Positions 1 through 8,953 of a stretch of 64,000 nucleotides of DNA are shown here, piece by piece. Position numbers and translations under genes: made by a program. Origin of the DNA: Stratiformator vulcanicus (GTDB lineage: Bacteria; Planctomycetota; Planctomycetia; Planctomycetales; Planctomycetaceae); the NCBI RefSeq assembly GCF_007744515.1, contig NZ_CP036268.1:4517244-4581243 (forward strand). Direction: 5' to 3'. The first letter of the stretch is position 1. Each line of letters starts with the position of its first letter. The notes under the pieces are model-generated. The model was not told the DNA's origin. It was given only the letters and a program-made list of their open reading frames with translations, and did not search any database.

Positions 1-1
1 A

Positions 2-1987
2 AAGGACCCGGACGATCGGCACGCATCGGCGATAGAGTTGTCACATGCCGCGGGTCGCTGGCTTCAAGAGAACGCCCAACAACACGAAATCGCACTGGGA
101 GTCCTTTCCGGCGGCGAAGGCGATAGCACGGCCGAACTCGGTCGAGCTGCGTACGGACCGCTCACACTGGCGGGCAATCCTTTCTCAAGCGGCAGCAACA
201 ACGACGGGTCGTCACAAGCGGGTGGCGGCGAGGAAACCGGGGCGCTCTCTCCTGAGCAGGAACTCGCGCTGACCACGCAGATCAGCCTCGCCGAGAAAAC
301 CGACGCCGATTCGTCGACGATTCGCTTGGCCGAAGAGGCGGAGCGCAAACTGATCGAAGCACGGGAGAGCCGTGAGTCGGCCGATCCCAAATCAACGCCG
401 ACCGCGAAGGCGGGCGGTAACCGCGAGACCGAGCCAAAGCGTGCGCCGGGATCGCCTCAACCAAAGTCGGGGAAATCGCAGGCGCGGACCCGGCCGGCCT
501 CCCCTCGATCCGACAGCGGCAAATCGTCCCCGCGATCTGACAGTGGAAAGTCCGCCGCCCGTTCCGACAGCGGGAAATCGGCCGCTCGACCTGACAGTGG
601 AAAGTCGGGGGGCCGACGCGTTCAAACGAAAAAGAAAACGCAGGCGACCGAAGACGACCCGACCTCGATGTTCGACGATCTCGTCGATACCGGTTATCCG
701 GAGTTCGACACCGACGTCGCCAAGGCTTTGCCAGCCCGGCGTCGCCGCGGCCCGGTCAAAAAGAAGCAGAGCACGAATATCAAGTGGATTCCGATCGCGA
801 TCGGATTGGTCGTAACCGTCTTGCTGATGTACGGCACCTGGGTGGTGATCAGTTTTGCGATCGATAAGTTGAATGAGCGGCCGACTGCGCCGGTCGTTCA
901 GAACTCCACGGGCGGGGGCTCCGGCAAAGCCGTCGAACTGGCCGTCGGCCCGAACGCCGAATACTCGTCGATCAGCGACGCACTCAAAGCGATTGCGGAC
1001 CTTTCTGACAAACAAAGTCCGATCACGATTCGGGTCCGCGGGGGAGAGACTTACCGGGAGTCGATCACGGTCGATGAATCGGTGCTTTCGTCCCCCCGCA
1101 AGCTTTCCATCATCGGCCAAGGCAATCCGAAACCGCTGATCGATCCGCCGGGTAAAGACATCGGGCTCACATTCGGAAGTCTTGAGAACTTCGAATTTTC
1201 GAACTTCCGCATCGACGCGAAAGACTTGAAGACAGCCATCGCGATCAACGGCCCCTTCACCGGCAGCAAGTTCAGCGACCTCGCGATCGAGAATCTGGCT
1301 GGTACGGCCATCGTCGCTGATGGCGGCTTCGGCGCTGATGACAAACAGAACGTGACCTTCGATCAAATCGAGATTCAGGCTTCGGACGCGACGGCGATCG
1401 GAATAACGATCACACCCGCCAAGAACGCAAAGGCCTCCGGCGTTGAGGTGCTCGACTCGCAATTTACCGGCCCCATGGAGACCGGCCTCAAAATCGTCGG
1501 TCCGGCGAAATCGATCGCGGTTCGCGAGTGTATCTTCCACGAAATGCAGACCGGAATTCTTATCGAATCGAAGGGACCGATCGATTCACTGCTCATCCGG
1601 AACAACACATTCTTTAAGAATCGGACCGGAGTGAAGTTCTCGGAATTGCCGCCGCAGGATTCGCGTCAGATCGCGGTGCGCCACAACCTGTTCGCCGAGA
1701 CGGGGCGTCGCGAGTTCGAGGTCGGGAAGAATCCGACATTGCAGGACTTGCAGCCGTTTCTGACCGACATAGAGCCGTCCCTGCAGGGGAACGTCTCGAC
1801 GCGCAAAGGCGGGTTCGGCCGGATCAACATTTTCAAAGACAAAGGCAAGACCGGTATCGATCCGAAGTTCAAATCGACCAAACCGGGTGAAGACGGTTAC
1901 TTGAAAGCCGGCGAGAAGGCTCCCCAAATGTGGGTCACCAAGCCGGTCGAAGGCGAACGCGGCTATGCCGGCGCGAATCCCCGCTGA
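2..1987 (+). CDS. Ser/Thr protein kinase C-terminal part with transmembrane segment and beta-helix domain (5' end outside window)
   Basis: The frame is open from base 2 with no stop, so the gene starts upstream. The first residues (KDPDDRHASAIEL followed by RWLQEN) match the end of a bacterial Hanks-type kinase C-lobe, where K-DP-x-DR and a late RWL are typical. A long Ser/Lys/Pro-rich linker follows, with four copies of a nine-residue unit built on SDSGKS (bases 506-613). Next comes one hydrophobic segment (about 782-865) and then about 350 residues with short repeats and asparagine/glycine turns, which read as a right-handed parallel beta-helix (pectate-lyase-like). Inference: a membrane-anchored kinase with an intracellular catalytic domain and an extracytoplasmic beta-helix that could bind glycan or sense the surface. 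The catalytic residues lie outside the window, so activity cannot be judged. The kinase identity rests on the short C-lobe tail. Confidence 0.75.
   Translation, partial: KDPDDRHASAIELSHAAGRWLQENAQQHEIALGVLSGGEGDSTAELGRAAYGPLTLAGNPFSSGSNNDGSSQAGGGEETGALSPEQELALTTQISLAEKTDADSSTIRLAEEAERKLIEARESRESADPKSTPTAKAGGNRETEPKRAPGSPQPKSGKSQARTRPASPRSDSGKSSPRSDSGKSAARSDSGKSAARPDSGKSGGRRVQTKKKTQATEDDPTSMFDDLVDTGYPEFDTDVAKALPARRRRGPVKKKQSTNIKWIPIAIGLVVTVLLMYGTWVVISFAIDKLNERPTAPVVQNSTGGGSGKAVELAVGPNAEYSSISDALKAIADLSDKQSPITIRVRGGETYRESITVDESVLSSPRKLSIIGQGNPKPLIDPPGKDIGLTFGSLENFEFSNFRIDAKDLKTAIAINGPFTGSKFSDLAIENLAGTAIVADGGFGADDKQNVTFDQIEIQASDATAIGITITPAKNAKASGVEVLDSQFTGPMETGLKIVGPAKSIAVRECIFHEMQTGILIESKGPIDSLLIRNNTFFKNRTGVKFSELPPQDSRQIAVRHNLFAETGRREFEVGKNPTLQDLQPFLTDIEPSLQGNVSTRKGGFGRINIFKDKGKTGIDPKFKSTKPGEDGYLKAGEKAPQMWVTKPVEGERGYAGANPR
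506..613 (+). repeat. Four tandem 27-bp units encoding SDSGKS-type nonapeptides
   Basis: Four in-frame copies of a 27-bp unit encode R/P-SDSGKS-x-x. The codons vary between copies (agc/agt, ggc/gga/ggg), so the peptide is kept while the DNA drifts. The tract lies in the linker between the kinase tail and the membrane segment. Serines next to lysine could be phosphorylated by the kinase itself; this is inference. Confidence 0.8.
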
Positions 1988-2008
1988 TCGTTGCGCCCCG
2001 TCGAGCGA

Positions 2009-3136
2009 TCAGGACGTCAGTCCCAGATCCTCGTAAATCGCCGAATTCAGCTCGCGGTTTCGCCGATTGTGCTTCGGCTCACCAATCAGCGTGTCGAACG
2101 CCCATGTGACCACGAGGTCGTACTCCGGATCGGCGAAACCGATTGCCGATTGAGCCCCGCCGTGGCCGAACGCACGTGCGCTGCTGTGACGCCCATACCC
2201 GTAGGCGATCGTCTCAGCACCGTGGCGGTTCGAGTCGACCATGAAGCACAGCCCGAAGTCGACGACGTGCATGAATGTGCGATCGTACGTGCCGTCGCGT
2301 AGCCGCGCGGTCATGGTTTTAGCGCCGCGGGTCGAAAGAAAGTCCTCGCGCTGCCCTGACAGCGTGGCCAGCATGGCCTCGTAGAAGGTGCCGAGGTCCC
2401 GCAGTGGTCCCCTCATGCTGCTGCCGGGCGACGGACTGGTGCAGCGTTGCTGCTCGTGCCAGTCGAGTTGCTTCTGCTTCGCTCCCAGTCGGCGATAGGC
2501 GGGTGTGATCCGCCCTCGATTCTCCCGCCAATATTCGGGCGTCATGGTCAAGCGGCTGTCCGTCATGCCGATCGGCGCGAGTACTTCATCGGCGAGATAA
2601 TCAGCGATCGGCCGTCCGTCGATGCGGCGGATTACTTCGCCGAGCATGAACCAACTCGTCACCGCGTGGTAGCCGGCCGTCTCGCCGACGTCCCAATCGT
2701 CTTCGCGGGGCATCGCGCAGATCGTCGCGATGATCTCGTCCCAAGAGGCCTGCGGGTAGCCGGTCTCCGAACTCCGGAAACCGCCTGTGTGCATTAGCAG
2801 GTGCCGGATCGTAATGGGTTCTTTGCCGCCTTGGGCGAACTCCGGAATGAATTCCGCCACCCTTTGATCAAGATCGAGTTGCCCCCGCTCGACCAGCTGC
2901 ATGATCGCGACGGCGGTCAGCGGTTTGCCGGCCGATAGCCAATTCACCAGCGCATCGGCCGGATACTCGCGTCCGTCTTCGAGCCGGCCGAACGGCGCGT
3001 CGATGATCGCTTCGCCGCGACGAGACACATAGAGCTGCCCCCCGTGATGGAACCCTCGCTCGGCATCCCGGGCAATCACCTCAGCGGCGGTCGGCAGGAC
3101 CGCGGCGATCTCACTTAATGACACGCTCGCACTCAC
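2009..3136 (-). CDS. Serine hydrolase, class C beta-lactamase / esterase family
   Basis: A 375-residue protein of the beta-lactamase-related (PF00144) family. The nucleophile motif S-x-x-K is seen as SAGK at residues 68-71, followed by the usual helix and the DLDQRVAEFIPEF segment typical of the family. A later YHAVTSW motif supplies the tyrosine, and a HGG motif (GHGGAQS) near the C-terminus replaces the KTG triad. No signal peptide is evident, so it is probably cytoplasmic. The start is GTG and overlaps the hisD stop by four bases (GTGA), so it is probably translationally coupled to hisD. Family members include esterases, D-aminopeptidases and penicillin-binding-like enzymes; the substrate cannot be read from sequence. 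The link with histidine synthesis is unexplained. Confidence 0.85.
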   Translation of the reverse strand: MSASVSLSEIAAVLPTAAEVIARDAERGFHHGGQLYVSRRGEAIIDAPFGRLEDGREYPADALVNWLSAGKPLTAVAIMQLVERGQLDLDQRVAEFIPEFAQGGKEPITIRHLLMHTGGFRSSETGYPQASWDEIIATICAMPREDDWDVGETAGYHAVTSWFMLGEVIRRIDGRPIADYLADEVLAPIGMTDSRLTMTPEYWRENRGRITPAYRRLGAKQKQLDWHEQQRCTSPSPGSSMRGPLRDLGTFYEAMLATLSGQREDFLSTRGAKTMTARLRDGTYDRTFMHVVDFGLCFMVDSNRHGAETIAYGYGRHSSARAFGHGGAQSAIGFADPEYDLVVTWAFDTLIGEPKHNRRNRELNSAIYEDLGLTS

Positions 3137-4515
3137 TTTCCGCCGAGCCGAATGTCAACGCTGGCCCGGTGTGCCGACAGTCCCTCTTTATCGGCCATTG
3201 CCTGCACGAGGGGCGCATCGGCCTTCAGGGCGTCGGCATCGTAGGAGATCACGGAGGAACGCTTCAGGAAATCGTTCGAGCACAAACCGTTGGCGAAGCG
3301 AGCCGTTCCCCCGGTCGGCAACACGTGCGACGGTCCCGCTACATAGTCGCCGAGCGCGACCGGTGTGTGATGCCCGAGAAAGATCGCGCCCGCATTCTGA
3401 ACCTTCGCCAGCATCGCCTCGGGATCGGCCGTCGAAATGTGAAGGTGTTCCGTCGCGAGCCGATCGGTCCACTCGGCTGCTTCGTTCTCGTCCGCAACGC
3501 AAATCAACGCTCCGTAAGCTTCGAGACTTTGTCGCGCCAGATCACCGCGGGAAAGTCGTGCGAGCTGCCGCTCAAGCGCCGCGTAAACCTCGTCGATCAA
3601 TGGTTTGTGCCACGTGACCAGCACACCCGAGCCGGGGCTGTGTTCGGCTTGAGAGATCAAATCGGATGCTACGTAGTCCGCGTTGGCCGCGTCATCGGCG
3701 AGCACGATCACTTCACTTGGGCCGGCGATGCTGTCGATACCGACGGTGCCGTACACATGGCGTTTGGCAAGGGCAACGAACAAATTGCCCGGCCCCACGA
3801 TCATGTCGACCGGCTTGATCGGTCCGGCTCCGTACGCGAGCGCGGCCACTCCCTGAGCGCCGCCGACGCGATAGACTTCGCTGACGCCGATCTCTTGGCA
3901 CGTTGCGAGCAGATCGGTGTTGTAGCCGCCGAAGTCGGTCGGGGGCACGATCACCGCGACCTCTTCCACGCCGGCGGCCATCGCGGGGATGGCAGTCATC
4001 AACAACGTCGACGGATACGCCGCCGCTCCGCCCGGCACACACACGCCGACCCGTTTGACCGGCACGTAGCGCTGCCGCAAATCGACCTGCCCCGGCCCGA
4101 GATCGCGGGTCACGCGAACCTCTTGATTGAGAATGGCGGTTTGGAATTCGTGAATGTTGTCGCGAATCTGCCGGATGACGTCCAGAAAGCCCTCGTCGGC
4201 CGCCTTGTGAGCGGTCGCGAATTCTTCGGTCGTGACCCGAAGTGTCGCCTCGCCGAGTCGTTTACCGTCGAGCTTTTCTGTGTAATCGAGTACGGCGGAA
4301 AGCCCGTCTCGCTCGACCTCGCCGCAGATTCTCGCCACGACCTCTTGGGGTGTGAGCGGCTCTCCGAACAGCGCGATCGTGCGTGCCCTTCCCGCTTCGG
4401 AAACCATGTTTCCCCGGGGACTCAGCTTTTCGCGCAGTTGAGCGAACAGTTCGTCCGCATCATCTCGAGCGGTATCGATTCGCGGGATTTGCAGTGGTGT
4501 TTTCGCAGCCGACAT
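3133..4515 (-). CDS. hisD: Histidinol dehydrogenase
   Basis: A 460-residue protein, slightly longer than the usual 430. It oxidises L-histidinol to L-histidine in two NAD-dependent steps, the last reactions of histidine synthesis, in the cytoplasm. Family signatures are clear: VGPGN, the GIDSIAGPSE block, and SQAEH with the zinc-binding and catalytic Gln/His pair. A later EHLHIS motif supplies the histidine near the active site. The start is the ATG at 4515. The gene stands alone from other his genes here, but its stop overlaps the start of the serine hydrolase gene downstream. The upstream region to 4727 is a divergent promoter region shared with the threonine aldolase gene. Confidence 0.97.
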   Translation of the reverse strand: MSAAKTPLQIPRIDTARDDADELFAQLREKLSPRGNMVSEAGRARTIALFGEPLTPQEVVARICGEVERDGLSAVLDYTEKLDGKRLGEATLRVTTEEFATAHKAADEGFLDVIRQIRDNIHEFQTAILNQEVRVTRDLGPGQVDLRQRYVPVKRVGVCVPGGAAAYPSTLLMTAIPAMAAGVEEVAVIVPPTDFGGYNTDLLATCQEIGVSEVYRVGGAQGVAALAYGAGPIKPVDMIVGPGNLFVALAKRHVYGTVGIDSIAGPSEVIVLADDAANADYVASDLISQAEHSPGSGVLVTWHKPLIDEVYAALERQLARLSRGDLARQSLEAYGALICVADENEAAEWTDRLATEHLHISTADPEAMLAKVQNAGAIFLGHHTPVALGDYVAGPSHVLPTGGTARFANGLCSNDFLKRSSVISYDADALKADAPLVQAMADKEGLSAHRASVDIRLGGK

Positions 4516-4726
4516 CGGTGATCGTTTCCAAGTTTCATGGCCGTTCCCGGCGATCGTAAGGCGGGTCGCGAGCTTGCGAAAGGGTCACGCAGCCGAGGAA
4601 TCGGTAATACAATCGAGTATGCTTAGGGTCTCGTTTTTATAGGCGAATTCGGAAGCCCGTCGCGTGCGGCCCCATTTCGAAATATCTGTTTGCGCCCCCG
4701 TCTGACAACTCTGTCATAGTGAGCGG

Positions 4727-5803
4727 ATGCCCGTGATTGATCTTCGCAGCGACACGAAGACGCGCCCAACACCTGAAATGTATCAGGCGATGGTCGAAGC
4801 CCCCGTGGGCGACGATATGGACGGCGAAGACCCCACCGTTAACCGCTTGCAGGAGCGGGTCGCGGAAATGTTCGGCAAAGAAGCCGCCCTGTTTGGTGTC
4901 TCCGGAACGATGACCAACCAGTTGGGCATTCGCTGTCATTGCGGGCCGGGGGACGAATTGCTGATCCACCGCACGGGGCATATCGCCAACTACGAAGGCG
5001 GAGCCCCAGCGGCGATGAGCGGGATCACCTGTCGCCTCGTCGGGGGCGAACGTGGAATGCCGACTCCGGAGGATTTTGAAGCCGAATTGCATCCCGAAGC
5101 TCAGCACTATCCGCGGACCCGGTTGGTCTGCCTCGAAAACTCCACCAACATGGGTGGCGGTGCTGCGTGGCCGATCGACCGGTTTCGCGAGGCCGCCGGA
5201 TGGGCCCGCGAGCGAGGCTTCCGCGTGCATCTCGATGGCGCCCGCCTGTTCAACGCGTGCGTCGCTCGCGGCTACACCCCGGCCGATTTGACTGCCGAGG
5301 TCGACACGATTTCGATCTGTTTTTCCAAAGGGCTGGGCTGTCCGATGGGTTCGATGCTGATCGGCTCGGCTGACGACATCTGCAAGGCATTTCGAGCCCG
5401 CAAGTTGTTCGGCGGAGCCCTTCGCCAATCGGGCATCATTGCCGGCGCGGCGCTTTTCGCTCTCGATCATCACATCGACCGCTTGTCGGAAGACCATGCT
5501 AATGCACGGCTTATGGCTGATCAGATCGCCGCGATGCCCGGTTTGAGATGCGATCCTGCGACGGTGGAAACGAACATCCTGTTCTTCGAATTGGATTCGG
5601 AAATCGGCACGCCGCAGCAACTGGCGACCGCCGTTCGCGAGCGGGGTGTCGTCATGATGCCGGCCGGTCCCCGCACGATTCGGGTCTGCACTCATTTGGA
5701 CGTGACGCGGGATGACATCAAACAGGCGGCCGGTGTTCTTGGTGAGGAACTGGAGAACCTCCGGCAATCGGCCAAACCGGTTTCGCTCGTAAGGCAAGGC
5801 TGA
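4727..5803 (+). CDS. ltaE: Low-specificity L-threonine aldolase
   Basis: A 358-residue fold-type I PLP enzyme that splits L-threonine or L-allo-threonine to glycine and acetaldehyde. The N-terminal [15 protein letters not shown] block and [13 protein letters not shown] are diagnostic of the family. The PLP lysine is K201 in [23 protein letters not shown] supplies the aspartate that holds the pyridine nitrogen. The length is normal (about 340-360). ATG 4727 follows a GAGCGG stretch. It is divergent from hisD and monocistronic as far as can be seen. Possible roles are glycine supply or threonine breakdown. Confidence 0.95.
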   Translation: MPVIDLRSDTKTRPTPEMYQAMVEAPVGDDMDGEDPTVNRLQERVAEMFGKEAALFGVSGTMTNQLGIRCHCGPGDELLIHRTGHIANYEGGAPAAMSGITCRLVGGERGMPTPEDFEAELHPEAQHYPRTRLVCLENSTNMGGGAAWPIDRFREAAGWARERGFRVHLDGARLFNACVARGYTPADLTAEVDTISICFSKGLGCPMGSMLIGSADDICKAFRARKLFGGALRQSGIIAGAALFALDHHIDRLSEDHANARLMADQIAAMPGLRCDPATVETNILFFELDSEIGTPQQLATAVRERGVVMMPAGPRTIRVCTHLDVTRDDIKQAAGVLGEELENLRQSAKPVSLVRQG

Positions 5804-5941
5804 ATTTCACGTTACGTCGCCTAAAAGATGGCCGAATCGAGAACTTCCGGTTGATACCGCTCCCGCGTATGACCTATGATCCACCGGTCTTCCGAAGCGT
5901 TCGCTGCGGTGGTCACAAGGTACGGAATCCGAGGTGAGATC

Positions 5942-6229
5942 ATGGAAGTCAACGGAGTCGGCGGACAGGTTCCGCTGCAATCGGTTCGTCGCCCCGCCGA
6001 GGGCACCCGGACCGCGGCACAATCCGACGTCGATCGCATGGCACCACAAGATCAGGTTGAAATTTCAGCCACGGCTCGGGAACTGGCCGAGCTCGATACA
6101 ACCGATCCGGTCCGGGCGGAGCGACTGAGCCAGATTCGTGCGGCAATTGATGACGGCACCTATGAGAACCCCGCCCGACTGGAAGCGGCAGTCGAGCGAA
6201 TGATCGACGACATCGAACGAGAATCCTAA
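5942..6229 (+). CDS. flgM: Anti-sigma-28 factor FlgM
   Basis: A 95-residue protein. The C-terminal half has the FlgM pattern: D-x-VEIS-x-A-RELA, then RAERLSQIRAAIDDGTYENP, the sigma-28-binding helices, then a last helix. The N-terminal half is low in structure-forming residues, as is usual for this partly unfolded family. FlgM holds the flagellar sigma factor FliA inactive until it is exported through the completed hook. The ATG at 5942 was chosen because a GAGGTGA ribosome site precedes it; a longer reading from 5876 lacks this. No other flagellar genes are in the window, so it is detached from a flagellar cluster here. Confidence 0.85.
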   Translation: MEVNGVGGQVPLQSVRRPAEGTRTAAQSDVDRMAPQDQVEISATARELAELDTTDPVRAERLSQIRAAIDDGTYENPARLEAAVERMIDDIERES

Positions 6230-6356
6230 CGATCAGTCGGGGCTCTGTTTCGGAACATGGCTCTGAGTGGACCGCGGCGTTTTCGCTCCGAGAGAGTCAT
6301 CGGGTTCCAAGAGAATTTTTACGGTCCACTAGTCGCAGAATGATTCGGGTGTTGAG

Positions 6357-6854
6357 GTGAGTGAGCTGAAGTCGGTCAACGTGGCGGTCTCTCCGCTGGA
6401 GAAATTTCGCGAGTATCTCGCCACGAAAGGCCAGCGGCTCACCCCCGAGCGAAAAGCCATCGTTGAAGAGGTCTTCAGCGAACACGAGCATTTCGATGCC
6501 GAGCAGCTCGTGCAGCGGCTGACCCAGAATCGAGGCAATCGACGCGTCAGCCGGTCGACGGTCTATCGCACCCTCACGGCGATGGAAGAAGCCGGGATGC
6601 TTCGCAAGGTCGCCCGACAGGATGACCGTGACGTCTATGAACACGACTACGGCTACCCGCGACACGACCACTTGATCTGCCGCGAAACCGGAAAACTGAT
6701 CGAGTTCCAATGCCCGGAACTCGAGTCGATCCTCGCGAAAGTTGCCGCCGAGCACGGTTTTCTGATGGAAGGCCATCGCCTCGAAGTTTATGGCCGCTCC
6801 GCCGAAGCCTGCCGACCGCGGGTGCGGAAGCACTCCAAGCTCGAACGCATCTGA
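6357..6854 (+). CDS. Fur-family metal-responsive transcriptional regulator
   Basis: A 165-residue Fur-like repressor with an N-terminal winged helix (GQRLTPERKAIVEEVF, then VSRSTVYRTL as the recognition helix) and a C-terminal dimerisation and metal domain (HDHLIC, then EFQCPELE). The regulatory metal site is largely present: H-x-DH and EHGF. The structural zinc site is eroded: the usual C-x-x-C is C-x-x-T (CRETG), and in the C-terminal pair (YGRSAEAC) the first cysteine is replaced by serine. Some alphaproteobacterial Fur/Mur proteins also lack this site. The start is GTG 6357, the first possible start after an in-frame stop. Which metal it senses cannot be told. Confidence 0.9.
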   Translation: MSELKSVNVAVSPLEKFREYLATKGQRLTPERKAIVEEVFSEHEHFDAEQLVQRLTQNRGNRRVSRSTVYRTLTAMEEAGMLRKVARQDDRDVYEHDYGYPRHDHLICRETGKLIEFQCPELESILAKVAAEHGFLMEGHRLEVYGRSAEACRPRVRKHSKLERI

Positions 6855-6875
6855 TCCCGATCCGACAGACGCGGT

Positions 6876-7823
6876 CTATTCGTCCCCAAGTTCCCCGTCC
6901 GCACTCCTCGGTGCATTGAGAACCGGAATGCTGTGATAGCCTCTGAGCAACAGAAGCATTCCGACTGAAATTGCTGCGATCAGGCCGCCCAGCACGGCCA
7001 TCCCGATGGCGTCCCCCATGAGGTCGCGGATCGGGGCGACCCAGATGAACTTCCACGTCAGCAGCACCACAACGCATCCGCAGGCCAGATAGGGCCCAAA
7101 GGCGATGTAGGACCGCAGCCCCGAGACCGCAACGGCCAGCGCGACGACAATTCCCGTCAACGGCGCAATAGCGATCGCCAGCAGCACCGGCTGCCAACCC
7201 AGAAACGCCCCGGCCATGGCCATCAACGTGACGTCGCCGAACCCGAGGCCGTCGCGCCCGGCAATCGTCGAACACGCCGCTCGCGCAAGCCAGACCACGC
7301 CGCCGCCGACAAGCAGGCCCGCGATCGACACCGCCAAGCCGTGCCAGTGGGGCGTCTCGCGGACAAAGTCGGGCACCTGCGGCGGTTGAGGCGTCGGGAG
7401 CGGGTTGTACCAGTCGACCCAGATCGGCGCGAGATCGACATGACCCGCCGCGGTGAGTCCGATGATTCCCAGCAGCATTCCGGGGACCGTGATCCAATCG
7501 GGAATGACGTAGTCACGGAAATCGGTGATCGTGGCGGTCAGGAGAAAGAACAGCAGCGTTCCATGAAACACGAGTCGAGACGGCAGCGCGGTTGAAGAGA
7601 GGTGTTGATCGGGCGTCGTCTGCCATCCCGCCTCTAGCACCGCATAGGCCAGACCTGCATACAGCAGTCCGGAAAAAATCCCCCAACCGCACGCGGCCAG
7701 TATCGACGTGCGAATAACGTTTCCGGTATCGACGCCGCGGCGGGTGAGCGTCGTCGCCCAGAAATAGGCGATCCCCCCGGCAGCAATTCCGACAAGCGCT
7801 GATATGACGACCGCCGTGGTCAC
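6876..7823 (-). CDS. Prepilin peptidase, A24 family (type IV leader peptidase catalytic domain)
   Basis: A 315-residue polytopic membrane protein with about eight hydrophobic segments. The two catalytic aspartates of the GxGD aspartyl peptidases are visible: the first in TDFRDYVIPDW, the second in GLGFGDVTLM, followed by AFLGWQ. FGPYLACG matches the family's FGPFLALG motif. The N-terminal methyltransferase-type domain with paired C-x-x-C motifs is absent, so it would cleave but probably not N-methylate prepilins. A long insert of about 60 residues, rich in proline and tryptophan, lies between the two catalytic motifs. The start is GTG at 7823. It is convergent with the Fur-family gene and divergent from the PII gene. 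Confidence 0.88.
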   Translation of the reverse strand: MTTAVVISALVGIAAGGIAYFWATTLTRRGVDTGNVIRTSILAACGWGIFSGLLYAGLAYAVLEAGWQTTPDQHLSSTALPSRLVFHGTLLFFLLTATITDFRDYVIPDWITVPGMLLGIIGLTAAGHVDLAPIWVDWYNPLPTPQPPQVPDFVRETPHWHGLAVSIAGLLVGGGVVWLARAACSTIAGRDGLGFGDVTLMAMAGAFLGWQPVLLAIAIAPLTGIVVALAVAVSGLRSYIAFGPYLACGCVVVLLTWKFIWVAPIRDLMGDAIGMAVLGGLIAAISVGMLLLLRGYHSIPVLNAPRSADGELGDE

Positions 7824-8049
7824 GGAATCGATCCCGTTGAAGCGTGTGAAGACTCCGCGACCGTACTTTCAACGGACGGAAGTGCCCGGCATAATAAGGA
7901 GATGCCGGACGCGAACAATCGCTGGCGACGCCCGTTCGGCGAAACGATACCGATGCAAAACGTCGTCCTGCAAGATAGCGACCCGGAAGATCGAAACCTC
8001 TCCCGATGTCGTCCCGAATGCTTCATCACACTTGGCGACGCACCCGTAA

Positions 8050-8427
<378 letters not shown>

Positions 8428-8437
8428 CGCTGATCAC

Positions 8438-8470
8438 CGGAGCCGGATGACAAGTCGGCTCCGATTTTTT
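8438..8470 (+). terminator. Rho-independent terminator between the two PII genes
   Basis: A perfect 8-bp stem (CGGAGCCG / CGGCTCCG) with a 10-base loop is followed by A and six T. It lies directly after the first PII gene and before the second, so it likely stops or attenuates read-through, letting the first copy be made in excess of the second copy and glnD. Confidence 0.9.
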
Positions 8471-8492
8471 AGGAACCGCCGGGACGCGCTGC

Positions 8493-8831
8493 ATGAAGAA
8501 AATCGAAGGCATCATCAAGCATCACCGGCTTGAAGAATTGAAGCTCGCCCTGATCGGCCTGCCTGTCGGCGGTGTGACCGTCTCGGAAGTCCGCGGAATC
8601 GGACGGCAGAGCGAAAAGAACGAACATTATCGGGGAACCGACTACCGGATCGACCTGAGACCGAAGGTCCGGGTCGAGGTGCTCTCGGACGATTCTCAGT
8701 GGAAGGCCGTCGTCGACTGCTTCCTCGTGCATGCCCGAACCGGCCAACCGGGCGACGGCATCGTGCTGGTGTCCGAACTGGACGATGCGATTCGAGTGCG
8801 CACGGGCGAATCGGGTCCGTCAGCGATCTGA
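8493..8831 (+). CDS. Nitrogen regulatory protein P-II (second copy)
   Basis: A 112-residue paralogue of the preceding PII. Y51 is conserved in the T-loop (YRGTDY), as are TGQPGDG and RVRTGESG. The core differs more from the consensus (IGLPVGGVTV, VRVEVLSDDSQW), so it may have different ligand affinity or another partner. A GGGA ribosome site lies 11 bases before the ATG, beyond the terminator of the first copy, so its own promoter or read-through must drive it. glnD follows 122 bases later on the same strand. Confidence 0.95.
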   Translation: MKKIEGIIKHHRLEELKLALIGLPVGGVTVSEVRGIGRQSEKNEHYRGTDYRIDLRPKVRVEVLSDDSQWKAVVDCFLVHARTGQPGDGIVLVSELDDAIRVRTGESGPSAI

Positions 8832-8953
8832 GCTGCGTTTGACGCCAAGACCCGTTCGATAGAGTTGCATCCGCACATCCCGACACGGTCGAATGGCTGT
8901 TCCCATCATTATTCATGCCAGCCAGTTGGCTTTGACCGAGGCGAAACGGAACG

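Noticed and set aside
392..1540. Long antisense reading frame under the kinase/beta-helix gene
   Set aside because: Arginine-rich, no ribosome site, no family pattern; a shadow of the plus-strand gene in GC-rich DNA.
3118..4521. 467-codon frame antisense to hisD
   Set aside because: It mirrors hisD exactly and has no family pattern; hisD is certain.
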